Assembly: GCA_943913905.1 (NCBI GenBank)
Contig: CALTZZ010000002.1
Span: 1 to 58,665, forward strand
Direction: 5' to 3'
Length of the DNA: 58,665 bases
Origin: an uncultured Dermabacteraceae bacterium
GTDB taxonomy: Bacteria > Actinomycetota > Actinomycetes > Actinomycetales > Dermabacteraceae
Each line of letters begins with the position of its first letter. Position 1 is the stretch's first letter. This document shows positions 1 through 8,187 of the stretch, piece by piece. Made by a program: the position numbers and the translations under genes. The notes under the pieces were generated by a model. It made no database searches, was not told where the DNA came from, and saw nothing but the letters and a program-made list of their open reading frames with translations.

Positions 1-327
1 GTATTGGCGTGGCTGCTGGCCGCGTTCATTCGCGCCGCCCAGGGCTCGGCCACCGTTGCCGCGCTCACCACGGCGCCGCTGGTTGCCCCGATGATCACGT
101 CGCTCGAGCTGAGCGCCCCGCAGATCGCGCTTGTGACCGTCACCGTCGGCATCGGGTCCATGGCATTCAGCCACGTGAACGACTCCCTGTTCTGGGTGTG
201 GAGCCGCTACTTCCAGGTTGATACGGCCTCCGCCCTCAAGTCGTACACCGTCACCACCACACTCATGTCGCTGACCGGCTTCGCCGTCGCTGGCGTCCTG
301 TGGCTGATCCTTGGGGCGGTGGCCTGA
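1..327 (+). CDS. GntP-family sugar-acid permease, C-terminal fragment
   Basis: The gene is cut by the left edge of the window; only the last 108 codons are present and the start lies outside. The fragment has hydrophobic segments and the GntP-family C-terminal pattern in which a GSMAFSHVNDSLFW motif is followed by a last transmembrane helix. The same motif (GSVAFSHLNDPGFWMF) occurs in the complete GntP permease at 52292-53635, so the two are paralogues. GntP proteins are 12-14 helix inner-membrane H+ symporters for gluconate and related sugar acids. The stop overlaps the start of the following kinase (ATGA), implying translational coupling and a common substrate, probably a four-carbon sugar acid. 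The substrate is inferred from the neighbours, not from the fragment itself. Confidence 0.85.
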   Translation, partial: VLAWLLAAFIRAAQGSATVAALTTAPLVAPMITSLELSAPQIALVTVTVGIGSMAFSHVNDSLFWVWSRYFQVDTASALKSYTVTTTLMSLTGFAVAGVLWLILGAVA

Positions 328-1694
328 TGAGCCAGGATTCAACGCTTCAAGGCCGACGCCTTCTGGTCCTGGACGACGACCCCACCGGATCGCAGTGCGT
401 CTCCGGAGTCGAAGTCGCGTTCGACACCGACCCGGCGATCCCCGCTGGTGTGCTAGCCGAGCGCGGGGCCACGTGCTTCGTGCTCACGAACTCCCGCGCC
501 CTCGATGAAAGCGCCGCGGTGTGCATGAACCGCGAGATCGTGGGCGGTGTTGCGGATCGCCTGGATGATTCGCGCGGGCTGCACGTGGTGTCCCGTTCGG
601 ACTCCACGCTGCGCGGTCACGTGATCGTCGAACCGAACGCCATCGCCGACGCGCTCGCGGAACGCGGCATCGAGGTGGACGCGTTCCTGTTCTGCCCGGC
701 CATGATTGAGGCGGGCCGCTTCACGGAGGGCGAAATTCACTTCGCCAAGGTGGATGGCGAGGCGCGCAAAGTGGAAGACACCGACTTCGCGAAAGATGCC
801 ACGTTCGGTTACTCCTATTCGAACCTGGCCGACTTCCTGGAGGAGCGTTCCGGGGGAGCGGTCCAGGCGAGCGACTGCGTCTCGATCAGCCTTGCCGATA
901 TCCGCGACGGTGGCGTGGAGCGAGTGAAGTCCCTGCTCGCAGACGTGAAGGACCACCGGTGGGTGATCGTGAACGCCACCGACTATTCCGACATGGACGT
1001 GGTGGCGGAAGCCGCCGCGGAGCTCGAAGAACACGGCAGTGTGTTCGTGACTCGCTGTGGACCGTCGTTCGTGCGACCCCTCGCGGGGCAGCGCGGCGCC
1101 CGCGTGCTCGACGCGGATTCGCTCCAGATCGATTCCTCACGCACGCCGCACGGGCTCGTTGTGGTCGGCTCACACGTGGGCCTCACGAGCCAACAGCTCG
1201 CTGTGTTGCAGGAACGCGGCGGGCACGAGGAGTTCGAACTGCACGTGCCCATGCTGCTCGACGCTGAGTCTCGCGATGCACATATCGCCGACGTCTCCGG
1301 CCGCATCATCGAGCGCCTCGCGAGCAGCGACTGCGTAGTGTACACGAGCCGCGACCTCATCAAAACCGATTCCAAGGATGAGTCGCTCGCGATCGCCCGG
1401 CAGGTGTCGGACGCCGTCGTGGCCGTTGTCCGCGCCGTCCGTCGGGCCCGCCCCGCATGGGTCGTGGCCAAGGGCGGAATCACCTCGCACGAAGTGGCCG
1501 CATCGGGTCTCGGCATCCGTCGGGCCACCGTTGCCGGCCAGTTCTACGCGGGCCAGATCAGCCTGTTCACCGCAACCGACGCCCCCGAGGATGTGCTCGG
1601 CGTGCCCTACGTGGTGTTCCCCGGAAACGTGGGCGGCCGCGAGGCCTTGGCCGAGGTGGTGGAAAAGCTCCGCGCCGCAACGGCACAAGCGTGA
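327..1694 (+). CDS. Four-carbon acid sugar kinase (OtnK/DenK, DUF1537 family)
   Basis: 455-residue protein of the DUF1537 family, which phosphorylates D-erythronate, L- or D-threonate at the 4-position using ATP. The N-terminal substrate domain starts with the family motif LLVLDDDPTGSQ near residue 10, followed by TNSRAL and a SRSDSTLRGH motif near residue 90. The C-terminal nucleotide-binding domain has the GGITSHEVA block near residue 390 and ends with PGNVGG, as expected. The start was taken at the ATG that overlaps the permease stop (ATGA); an upstream in-frame start would run into the permease. With the permease and the dehydrogenase at 1817 this makes a tetronate catabolism operon. The matching OtnC aldolase and OtnI isomerase are not in the window and may lie to the left. 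Confidence 0.88.
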   Translation: MSQDSTLQGRRLLVLDDDPTGSQCVSGVEVAFDTDPAIPAGVLAERGATCFVLTNSRALDESAAVCMNREIVGGVADRLDDSRGLHVVSRSDSTLRGHVIVEPNAIADALAERGIEVDAFLFCPAMIEAGRFTEGEIHFAKVDGEARKVEDTDFAKDATFGYSYSNLADFLEERSGGAVQASDCVSISLADIRDGGVERVKSLLADVKDHRWVIVNATDYSDMDVVAEAAAELEEHGSVFVTRCGPSFVRPLAGQRGARVLDADSLQIDSSRTPHGLVVVGSHVGLTSQQLAVLQERGGHEEFELHVPMLLDAESRDAHIADVSGRIIERLASSDCVVYTSRDLIKTDSKDESLAIARQVSDAVVAVVRAVRRARPAWVVAKGGITSHEVAASGLGIRRATVAGQFYAGQISLFTATDAPEDVLGVPYVVFPGNVGGREALAEVVEKLRAATAQA

Positions 1695-1816
1695 GCCGTG
1701 CTGCCGCCTGAACTGCAGCGATTTCAGTTTTTCCGCCTCATCATCCGCATATCGCTTTTCGGTACCGCTCGGCGCCCGTCGGCTCCGCTGCGCACCGTGT
1801 CTCTAAGGAGAAAACA

Positions 1817-2698
1817 ATGACCACCACACCCACCGTTGCCTGGATTGGCCTTGGTGCCATGGGCGGCCCGATGGCCCTCGCCACCGCTGCCTCAGGCATG
1901 AACGTCACCGCGTACGACGTATTCCCCGCCTCACTCGAGGCCGTCGCCCCGCACGTGGCCGCAGCCCCAACTGCCCGCGCCGCCGTCGAGGGAGTCGACG
2001 TCGTCGCCATCATGGTCGCGACCGGACCCCAACTGCAGTCCGTACTCTTCGGCGACGATGGCATCGCCCCCGCACTGACCAAAGACTCGGTGCTGCTGAT
2101 CATGGCAACCGTCGGCCCGAAAGCCATCGAAGACGCCCTCGCCGGACTCGAAGGAACCGGCGCCCGCGTGGTCGACGCCCCCGTGTCAGGCGGTGTGGCC
2201 CGCGCCGAGACCGGCGACCTCCTCATGATGGTCGGTGGGAACCAGGCCGACGTCGCCGCAGTTCAGCCGCTTCTGGATGCCATGGCTTCGAACGCCCCCG
2301 TGGTGGGGTCGCGCCCGGGCGACGGCCAGCGCTTCAAGATCGTGAACCAGCTGCTGTGCGGCGTGCACATCGCTGCCGCCGGCGAGGCGCTTGCACTCGC
2401 CGATTCGATGGGGCTCGATCTGGCTCAGGTGCACGAGGTGCTTGGCACCGGCGCCGCCGCGAGTTTCATGTTTGGTGATCGCGGCCAGCGCATGGTCGAC
2501 GGCGCTTTCGACGATGTGCGCAGCGCCCTCGACATCTTCGTGAAGGACATGGGGCTCGTCGGCGAAGCCGCGCGAGGCGTTCACCAGCAGGTTCCGCTCG
2601 CCTCCACCGCTGAGCAGCTGTATGTGCGTGGCCATCGCGAAGGCGTGGGTCGCAAGGACGATTCGATCGTGTTCAAACTGCTGCGCGGCGAGGCGTAG
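1817..2698 (+). CDS. NAD-dependent beta-hydroxyacid dehydrogenase (LtnD-like)
   Basis: 293-residue member of the 6-phosphogluconate/3-hydroxyisobutyrate dehydrogenase superfamily. The Rossmann motif GLGAMGGPMA lies at residues 12-21, the substrate motif DAPVSGGVARAE near residue 120, and the catalytic lysine falls in the block RFKIVNQLLCG near residue 175. In operons with a DUF1537 kinase and a GntP permease, such enzymes oxidise L-threonate or D-erythronate to the 2-keto acid, so an LtnD role is the best guess; tartronate-semialdehyde or hydroxyisobutyrate reductase activity is possible. An AAGGAG ribosome binding site sits about 7 bases before the ATG. The gap of 122 bp after the kinase shows no hairpin, so it is probably co-transcribed. 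Confidence 0.85.
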   Translation: MTTTPTVAWIGLGAMGGPMALATAASGMNVTAYDVFPASLEAVAPHVAAAPTARAAVEGVDVVAIMVATGPQLQSVLFGDDGIAPALTKDSVLLIMATVGPKAIEDALAGLEGTGARVVDAPVSGGVARAETGDLLMMVGGNQADVAAVQPLLDAMASNAPVVGSRPGDGQRFKIVNQLLCGVHIAAAGEALALADSMGLDLAQVHEVLGTGAAASFMFGDRGQRMVDGAFDDVRSALDIFVKDMGLVGEAARGVHQQVPLASTAEQLYVRGHREGVGRKDDSIVFKLLRGEA

Positions 2699-2700
2699 TC

Positions 2701-2772
2701 GTCTCGGCGACTGTCTCCACAACTGTCTCCGCGACCTTCTTCACGACCGTTTCTGCGACCGTCTCCACACTC
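2701..2772. repeat. Degenerate 12-bp tandem repeat, six units
   Basis: Six consecutive 12-bp units begin two bases after the dehydrogenase stop: 2701, 2713, 2725, 2737, 2749 and 2761. The consensus is about GTCTCCGCGACC, and the 12-bp period is kept exactly although units differ at 1-4 positions. No reading frame of interest covers it. It runs directly into the palindrome at 2774. Confidence 0.8.
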
Positions 2773-2773
2773 T

Positions 2774-2830
2774 AGATTGGACGGTTTTTGTCGGTTGAAC
2801 GGCGTCTAGGCGACAAAAACCGTCCAATCT
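2774..2830. repeat. Palindromic repeat, copy A (20-bp perfect stem)
   Basis: Left arm 2774-2793 and right arm 2811-2830 are perfectly complementary over 20 bp, with a 17-base loop containing GGCGTCTAGG. Two related copies lie at 2961-3011 and 4314-4369. Copies A and C share an identical 30-base left side (2769-2798 and 4309-4338). It lies between convergent genes, so a bidirectional terminator role is possible, but no U-tract follows the stem. A structured intergenic repeat (REP-like) fits better. Confidence 0.85.
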
Positions 2831-2883
2831 GTGCCGGTGCGGCTGGGGCTGCGAGGAGATGCTTTCTCTTGTGGCAGTTCCGG

Positions 2884-2944
2884 CGCCGCAACTGGCACAT
2901 CGTCCGCCACAACAGCCAGGTCCGCCGCCGCAACTGGCACATCG
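2884..2944. repeat. 19-bp direct repeat, period 42, with following C9 tract
   Basis: A 19-bp word (CGCCGCAACTGGCACATCG) occurs at 2884-2902 and again at 2926-2944, 42 bp apart. The second copy is followed by nine consecutive C residues (2945-2953). The stretch is GC-rich and non-coding as far as I can see. It lies between palindrome copies A and B. Confidence 0.7.
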
Positions 2945-2960
2945 CCCCCCCCCACAACGT

Positions 2961-3011
2961 GTGGACGGTTTATGGCGCTTGGGTGGCGTCTAGGCGCCAT
3001 AAACCGTCCAC
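2961..3011. repeat. Palindromic repeat, copy B (18-bp stem with compensatory changes)
   Basis: Left arm 2961-2978 pairs perfectly with 2994-3011. The loop keeps GGCGTCTAG. Relative to copies A and C, two stem positions differ on both arms in a compensating way (T:A to A:T and T:A to G:C), so pairing is preserved. It ends about 30 bp from the 3' end of the convergent gene at 3043. Confidence 0.8.
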
Positions 3012-3042
3012 TATTTGTTGGTTCTCAACGGGCCCGCCCTGG

Positions 3043-4047
3043 TTAGCCGCGTCGATTGAAGGTGTGGCCGCCGTCGAACGATTCCACCTCAACGGTTTTC
3101 GACACCTGCACCCAGCGCGGATGCCCCATCTCAAGAATCAGCACCTCTCCATGGGAGCTTTTCTCCACCCGCGCAGTTTGCAGGAACAGTGGCCCCTCGG
3201 CGCCCAGGTCATCGGGGAGATCGTCGGGAAAAGTGGATTCAACCCAGGTCTCGCCGCCGTCGGCCGACACATACGTTTCGCCGCCCGTGGAGTTCCCGAG
3301 GCCAAACACGAGAAAGTGGCCGGGAGCTTCGAGCGCGTATGGTTCGGCGGTGGTATTGATGCCGGTCAGGGGTGTGAAGGCGCCATTTTCGTCGATGCGG
3401 TTGAGGCACGGCGGTTCGACGGATATGAGCGCGAATCGCTCCCCGGAACTGTTTGTTGCTTCGAAGTCGAAGCTCATGGTTGAAGCATCGAAGGGGCCCG
3501 ACGGAAGCGACGAACATTCCACGGATTCGACCGCTGGCTCCGGGGGTACGGCATCTGTGGACTCTGGCCCGTACTGGGCTCCGTCACCGGCATCGGAGTT
3601 GGGATTTTCATCGGCGTCGGTCGCCTCGGCGGCTTCAGCAGAATCGATCCTCGGATAGCTTTGCTCGCGCTCCATAAAAATGTAGCCGATGCTCCGGTGG
3701 TATTCGGGTTTCTGGCCGTTAAGAAAAATGTCGGGTGAGGTGTTGAAATAAGTCTCGCCATCAATCACATCAATCTCCGGCGCGTATGCACCGAGTCCCA
3801 ACAGGATGAACGGTATGAAAGCAAGTGTGGGCACGAGGAGAGCAAAGATGCTGGTGACAGTTGCCAGTGTGCGAAGTGTGGCGCGGATTGGACGGCTGCC
3901 AGATATGCCTTTCAAGCACCAATGTATAACGAATGCGCAGCCAGTCGCGTAGAAGAAGAATACCCCGACAGTACAGGAGAAAAACGCAATCGCTGTGCTG
4001 AGGGGGCTCCACACTATTTCGGGACTCTTGGTGAGGAGAAAAATCAA
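3043..4047 (-). CDS. Hypothetical membrane protein with BNR-like C-terminus; N-terminus probably frameshifted
   Basis: The open frame codes for two predicted membrane helices in the first 90 residues, an acidic Ala/Glu/Asp-rich linker (about 115-160) and an extracellular domain with a BNR-like turn (SADGGETW, near residue 265). I recognise no family. The first usable start in frame is a TTG at 4047, but the frame stays open upstream to 4185 and there encodes another hydrophobic helix (4102-4048, TFRRLWLSLLL...) with no ATG, GTG or TTG. An ATG at 4189 in the neighbouring frame gives MNSEHGEPTPPFFPRPWPQ and a stop. Removing one base from the C6 or C5 tract (4157-4162, 4147-4151) would join the two. 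The gene is therefore either frameshifted, phase-variable or affected by a sequence error. Its base composition looks less GC-rich than its neighbours and it sits between palindrome copies B and C, which suggests an acquired or fast-evolving locus. Confidence 0.6.
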   Translation of the reverse strand: MIFLLTKSPEIVWSPLSTAIAFFSCTVGVFFFYATGCAFVIHWCLKGISGSRPIRATLRTLATVTSIFALLVPTLAFIPFILLGLGAYAPEIDVIDGETYFNTSPDIFLNGQKPEYHRSIGYIFMEREQSYPRIDSAEAAEATDADENPNSDAGDGAQYGPESTDAVPPEPAVESVECSSLPSGPFDASTMSFDFEATNSSGERFALISVEPPCLNRIDENGAFTPLTGINTTAEPYALEAPGHFLVFGLGNSTGGETYVSADGGETWVESTFPDDLPDDLGAEGPLFLQTARVEKSSHGEVLILEMGHPRWVQVSKTVEVESFDGGHTFNRRG

Positions 4048-4313
4048 GATAAGTACGGCTGCAACTCCGGTGAGGAGTAGAGACAGCCAGAGCCTCCGAA
4101 ACGTACTAATCGATGTCGCGGAGCGGGAGTTACTGCGGCCAGGGTCGGGGGAAGAAGGGGGGCGTGGGCTCGCCGTGCTCGGAGTTCATGGGCTCAACGT
4201 AGGCCGCTGCAAAGTTCGGACCCCGGGACTTCACGGCTTCTCCACGGTGAATGTGCCACTTCTGCCCAGACTTCACGAATTGTGGCCCGTTTCCGGACTC
4301 TTGCCGCGACTCT

Positions 4314-4369
4314 AGATTGGACGGTTTTTGTCGGTTGAGTGGCGTCTAGGCGACAAAAAGCGTCCAATC
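4314..4369. repeat. Palindromic repeat, copy C
   Basis: The left arm from 4314 (AGATTGGACGGTTTTTGTCG) pairs with the segment starting at 4351, with one internal mismatch (G at 4360 where copy A has C). The loop 4334-4350 contains GGCGTCTAGG. It is in the same orientation as copy A, 1540 bp away, and flanks the other side of the hypothetical gene at 3043-4047. Confidence 0.85.
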
Positions 4370-4430
4370 GGTGCGGTGCGGTGCGGTGCGGTGCGGTGCG
4401 GTGCAGTGCATTGCGTTGCGTTGTGCTGTA
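4370..4430. repeat. GGTGC pentanucleotide repeat, seven perfect units plus decayed tail
   Basis: GGTGC is repeated seven times without error at 4370-4404. About five further units then decay progressively (AGTGC, ATTGC, GTTGC, GTTGT, GCTGT) to 4429. It begins at the very end of palindrome copy C and ends about 130 bp before the helicase start. Perfect short-unit arrays are prone to slippage. Confidence 0.85.
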
Positions 4431-4558
4431 GTGACGAGGGCTAGCGGTTGGCAGTGACGAGGGGACGGTTTGATCCTGGCGCCAGACCGTGATGGAAGAG
4501 CCACACTTGCGCGCGAACGCGGGCAGCAGTGCCCTGTGTTTCCTTTACGCTGGAAACT

Positions 4559-7500
4559 ATGCCTTTTGCCTCGAGCGCGCCCGATTCCACTCCGCAGGTC
4601 CCGCAGCCGCCACTGCCGTTGATCGCGGATTACCTGGTGGAATCGACGTTCGGTACGAAGGTTGCGGAGCGCGGCGGGCAGCTGGTTGAGGCTGATGCGG
4701 TGGAGCGCATTGAGTGTGTGCGGACGGCGTCCGGCACGAAGGGTGAGCTGGTGGGCGTCGTGATTGGTTCCGCTGGGGATCGGTCCCGGACGCGGGTTTC
4801 CGTGCAGCGCCTGCACGAGTCTTTTGGCGCTTTTCGCCGCAGCATTGACGAGGCTGCGGAGGCGTCCCCGCTCGATGCCCTCGAGTTGTGGATGCCTGCC
4901 CAGTCCACGTGCTCGTGCCCGGTGGCGATGAACTGCAAGCATGGGGCGGCGCTCTCCCTTGAATCGGGTGCGCTGGCGGAGGCTTGGGCCATGGATCCGG
5001 CGAATCAGGCCGAACTTCAGGATCCGGACGAGGCAGCGCAGTCGGCCGAATGGAAGCAGGCGTTGGCCGCTTTCTTGCAGGGGGATGAGGCCGACGCCGT
5101 CGAGGAATCAACGCCCCTCGCCCTTGGCTTTGAGCTGTTCAGCGAACAGTTGAAGCCGTCGCGGTTTTCGTGGGGGAACGAGCAGGCGACTCGTGAGCAT
5201 CTGGAGGCGGGGAAGAACCTGTTTCTCGCGATGTATCCACTGCGCAGGGGGAAGCGCAGTAACTGGATTAAGGGTGGTTTGAGTTGGCGTTCGTTTGAGT
5301 TCCGGATGCCGGAGACGGGCCTTGAGCCCGCGCATTCCGACGCGCTGACGCGCATTTTTGCTCTCGCCGAGTCTGAGCGTAGCTACACCTATGGTGCCGT
5401 GGAGCAGTTGTGGCTCAACACGTTCCGGTCGCCGCTCGTGTGGGAGTCGCTCGTGCGGGCTCGCGACGCGGGCGTGGCGTTCGTGGGTGTTAATAATGTG
5501 GCGAGTGTGAGCCTTGGGAATCGCGGTGAGGTGTCGCTCGACCTGCGGGGCACGGACCGGCGCACAGGCTCGGATACCCTCACCGCGGATGCTTCCAACG
5601 CAGATGCACCTGGTGCGGCCCCGACCAACGCGGCACCGCCTAGCCCGGCGGGCCCGGTACGCCTGGTGCCGACGGCATCCATCGATGGTGAAGTGCTGGA
5701 GGATGCGCGTCCGCTCGGTGCGAGCGGCGTGATCGCGGCCCGCCCTTTGCCCGGGAAGGCGGAGAAGTTCGAGCTGCGGATCGCACCGACGGAGACGCCG
5801 ATGCCGCAGCATCTGCAGAACCTGTTGGGGCGGGGAGAGCCTGTCACGGTTCCGGCCCGGGACCGCGAACAGTTCTTCACGCAGGCCCTGCCTCGGCTCA
5901 GCCGTATCGCGCCCGTGGCCAGCGCGGATGGATCCGTGGAGATTCCGAAACCGAAACCGCCGCGCTTGCATCTCCAGGCACTGTATGCGGGGAAGAATGC
6001 TCTGGAGCTCACGTGGTTCTGGGAGTATCCGTCTACGAAGCGTCGTTTCTCGCTGCATATCGACCGAACTGCGGGGCGTGATCGCGATAGTGAGGATGCG
6101 CTGCTCGCGGAGGTCCGCGAATTCTGGCCCACGGTGGGTGGGGCGTTGCCTGGCACGGCGGGCGTGGACGAAGGTACTGAGTTGTTGAACGACGTGGACA
6201 CTGCCGTGTTCACCACGCACGCGTTGCCGCAGCTCGAGGCCATGGAGGGCGTGAAGGTCGATATTTCGGGCACGCGTCATGAATACCGCGAGCTTGATGC
6301 CGCGCCGCAGGTCACCGTGACCCAAACGGAGAACAAGCAGAAGACTGACTGGTTCGATCTTGGCTTCAATGTGACGGTCGAGGGCCGTACCATCCCGTTC
6401 CCGAGCCTTTTCGTGGCGCTCGCGAAGGGGCAATCGAAGCTGATGCTTGAGGATCGCACCTACTTTTCGCTTGAGCACGAAGCGTTCGACCAGCTGCGCC
6501 AGTTGATCGCGGAGGGCGAGGCGCTCGCGGAGTGGGAGCCGGAGCATTTGCAGGTTTCGAAGTTCCAGGTGGGGTTCTTTGCAGACATCGTGGACGCGGC
6601 GGATCACGTGGAGATGGCGGCTGCGTGGCAGAACACGGTGGGGAAGCTCAAGGACCTGACGGCTATTCCGGAGGCGCCGCTGCCGCAGGGGCTGCGAGCC
6701 CAGTTGCGCCCGTATCAGCACGAGGGGTTCCGCTACCTGGCGTTCTTGCATTCCTTGGGCCTGGGCGGGATTTTGGCCGACGACATGGGCCTCGGCAAGA
6801 CTCTGCAGGCCCTCTCGTTGATTCAGCACGACCGGGAGTCCGCGGAGCTGCCGGAAGACGGCATCCGTCGGCCCTTCCTGGTGGTGGCCCCGAGTTCGGT
6901 GGTGGGCGTGTGGGAGCAAGAGGCGGCCCGCTTCACCCCGGACTTGCGGGTGGCAGTGCTCAACGAGACGCGGCGGAAGCGTGGAACGTACGTGCGGGAC
7001 GCGATCGCGGGTGCCGACGTGGTGATCACGAGTTACACGATCCTGCGGATTGATTCGGAGGAGTTCGCGCGCGAACAGTTCGCCGGGATGATCCTGGACG
7101 AGGCCCAGTTCGTGAAGAACCGGAGTTCGCGCGTGCATCAGAGCGCGAAGCGAATCAAAGCGTCGTTCCGTCTCGCGATCACGGGCACGCCGATGGAAAA
7201 CTCGCTCACGGACCTGTGGTCGCTGTTGAGCCTCACGGCGCCTGGCGTGCTGGGTAATGCGGTGCAGTTCCGCACCGAGTTTGTGCAGCCGATTGAGTCG
7301 GGGGAGCATCCGGAGAAGATGTCGGTGTTGCGCCGGCGGGTGCGGCCGTTCATGTTGCGGCGCACGAAGGAGCTGGTGGCGAAGGACCTGCCGGAGAAGC
7401 AGGAGCAGACGTTGCGGGTGGAGCTTGAGCCCGCGCATCGCCGCCTTTATGACCGGGTGTTGCAGCGCGAGCGCAAGAAGGTGCTGGGGCTGCTGAATGG

Positions 7501-8107
7501 CATGGATAAGAACCGGTTCATTGTGTTCCGGTCTCTCACGCTGCTGCGAATGCTTGCGTTGGATCCCGCGATCGTGAACGACGGCGAGAACGAGGATGTG
7601 CCCAGTTCGAAGCTCGTGGCGATGCTGGAGCGGCTCGAGGAGATCGTGGGCGAGGGGCATCGCGTACTCGTGTTCTCGCAGTTCACGAGCTTTTTGGGTC
7701 GAGTGGGTGAGGCGTTGGACCAGCGCGGGATCAACCATTCCTACTTGGATGGGAGTACGCGGGGGAGAGCCGACGTCATCCGGGATTTCCGCGAGGGCGA
7801 GAACCCGGTGTTCCTTATTTCGCTGAAGGCGGGTGGCTTCGGTCTTACTCTCACGGAGGCGGACTACGTGTTCTTGCTCGATCCGTGGTGGAATCCCGCG
7901 GCGGAAAATCAGGCGATTGACCGTGCGCACCGGATTGGCCAGTCGGAGCGGGTGATGGTGTACCGCATGGTTGCGGAAGACACGATCGAAGACAAAGTTC
8001 TTGCACTTCAGGAGAAGAAGCGGGCGTTGTTCGATTCGCTCACGGATGAAGGCGATGCGTTCGCAAAGTCCGTGTCTGCGGAGGAACTTAAGTCCCTATT
8101 CGAGTAG
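4559..8107 (+). CDS. SWIM zinc-finger SNF2/RapA-type DNA helicase
   Basis: 1182-residue SNF2-family ATPase. An N-terminal SWIM zinc finger is visible at residues 118-128 (CSCPVAMNCKH), followed by a long bacterial SNF2-associated middle region. The helicase core has Walker A (DDMGLGKT, near residue 740), a DEAQ box (ILDEAQFVKN, near 845), motif III (ITGTPMENS, near 880) and C-terminal motifs V and VI (SLKAGGFGLTLTEADYVFLLDPWWNPAAENQAIDRAHRIGQ region). Such proteins are ATP-driven DNA translocases thought to remodel nucleoprotein complexes or recycle RNA polymerase. The ATG at 4559 was preferred over a GTG 30 bp upstream because the upstream residues are not family-like. No clear Shine-Dalgarno is present and a TACGCT-like -10 lies just upstream, so the mRNA may be leaderless. 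It appears monocistronic. Confidence 0.92.
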   Translation: MPFASSAPDSTPQVPQPPLPLIADYLVESTFGTKVAERGGQLVEADAVERIECVRTASGTKGELVGVVIGSAGDRSRTRVSVQRLHESFGAFRRSIDEAAEASPLDALELWMPAQSTCSCPVAMNCKHGAALSLESGALAEAWAMDPANQAELQDPDEAAQSAEWKQALAAFLQGDEADAVEESTPLALGFELFSEQLKPSRFSWGNEQATREHLEAGKNLFLAMYPLRRGKRSNWIKGGLSWRSFEFRMPETGLEPAHSDALTRIFALAESERSYTYGAVEQLWLNTFRSPLVWESLVRARDAGVAFVGVNNVASVSLGNRGEVSLDLRGTDRRTGSDTLTADASNADAPGAAPTNAAPPSPAGPVRLVPTASIDGEVLEDARPLGASGVIAARPLPGKAEKFELRIAPTETPMPQHLQNLLGRGEPVTVPARDREQFFTQALPRLSRIAPVASADGSVEIPKPKPPRLHLQALYAGKNALELTWFWEYPSTKRRFSLHIDRTAGRDRDSEDALLAEVREFWPTVGGALPGTAGVDEGTELLNDVDTAVFTTHALPQLEAMEGVKVDISGTRHEYRELDAAPQVTVTQTENKQKTDWFDLGFNVTVEGRTIPFPSLFVALAKGQSKLMLEDRTYFSLEHEAFDQLRQLIAEGEALAEWEPEHLQVSKFQVGFFADIVDAADHVEMAAAWQNTVGKLKDLTAIPEAPLPQGLRAQLRPYQHEGFRYLAFLHSLGLGGILADDMGLGKTLQALSLIQHDRESAELPEDGIRRPFLVVAPSSVVGVWEQEAARFTPDLRVAVLNETRRKRGTYVRDAIAGADVVITSYTILRIDSEEFAREQFAGMILDEAQFVKNRSSRVHQSAKRIKASFRLAITGTPMENSLTDLWSLLSLTAPGVLGNAVQFRTEFVQPIESGEHPEKMSVLRRRVRPFMLRRTKELVAKDLPEKQEQTLRVELEPAHRRLYDRVLQRERKKVLGLLNGMDKNRFIVFRSLTLLRMLALDPAIVNDGENEDVPSSKLVAMLERLEEIVGEGHRVLVFSQFTSFLGRVGEALDQRGINHSYLDGSTRGRADVIRDFREGENPVFLISLKAGGFGLTLTEADYVFLLDPWWNPAAENQAIDRAHRIGQSERVMVYRMVAEDTIEDKVLALQEKKRALFDSLTDEGDAFAKSVSAEELKSLFE

Positions 8108-8113
8108 TGTTCT

Positions 8114-8150
8114 AACAGCGGACGAGAAGTGAGCCGAGACACCCGCTGTT
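8114..8150 (+). terminator. Hairpin terminator after the SNF2 helicase
   Basis: Arms AACAGCGG (8114-8121) and CCGCTGTT (8143-8150) are perfectly complementary and are followed by a pyrimidine-rich run (CGCTCTTTCT). The hairpin is just downstream of the helicase stop. Confidence 0.6.
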
Positions 8151-8172
8151 CGCTCTTTCTCAGTTCTCTTTT

Positions 8173-8187
8173 TACATAACGTATGTA
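8173..8187. promoter_or_regulatory. Palindromic candidate operator upstream of the NO reductase
   Basis: TACATA-ACG-TATGTA is a 15-bp near-perfect palindrome in an AT-rich patch about 145 bp before the NO reductase start. It is a plausible site for an NO- or redox-responsive regulator, but no regulator gene is adjacent and the site matches no consensus that I can name with confidence. Confidence 0.4.

Noticed and set aside
2774..4370. Insertion sequence or integron bounded by the palindromes
   Set aside because: No transposase or recombinase is encoded between copies A and C, and no target-site duplication is visible.
4470..4495. Possible fourth, decayed palindrome copy (GGACGGTTT...GGCGCCAGACCGT)
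   Set aside because: Only the GACGGTTT word and a partial arm match; the loop core GGCGTCTAGG is missing.
5108..7930. 940-codon open frame antisense to the SNF2 helicase
   Set aside because: It mirrors the codon bias of the real gene (low-complexity Arg/His/Leu-rich translation, no family motif), whereas the plus strand has complete helicase motifs.
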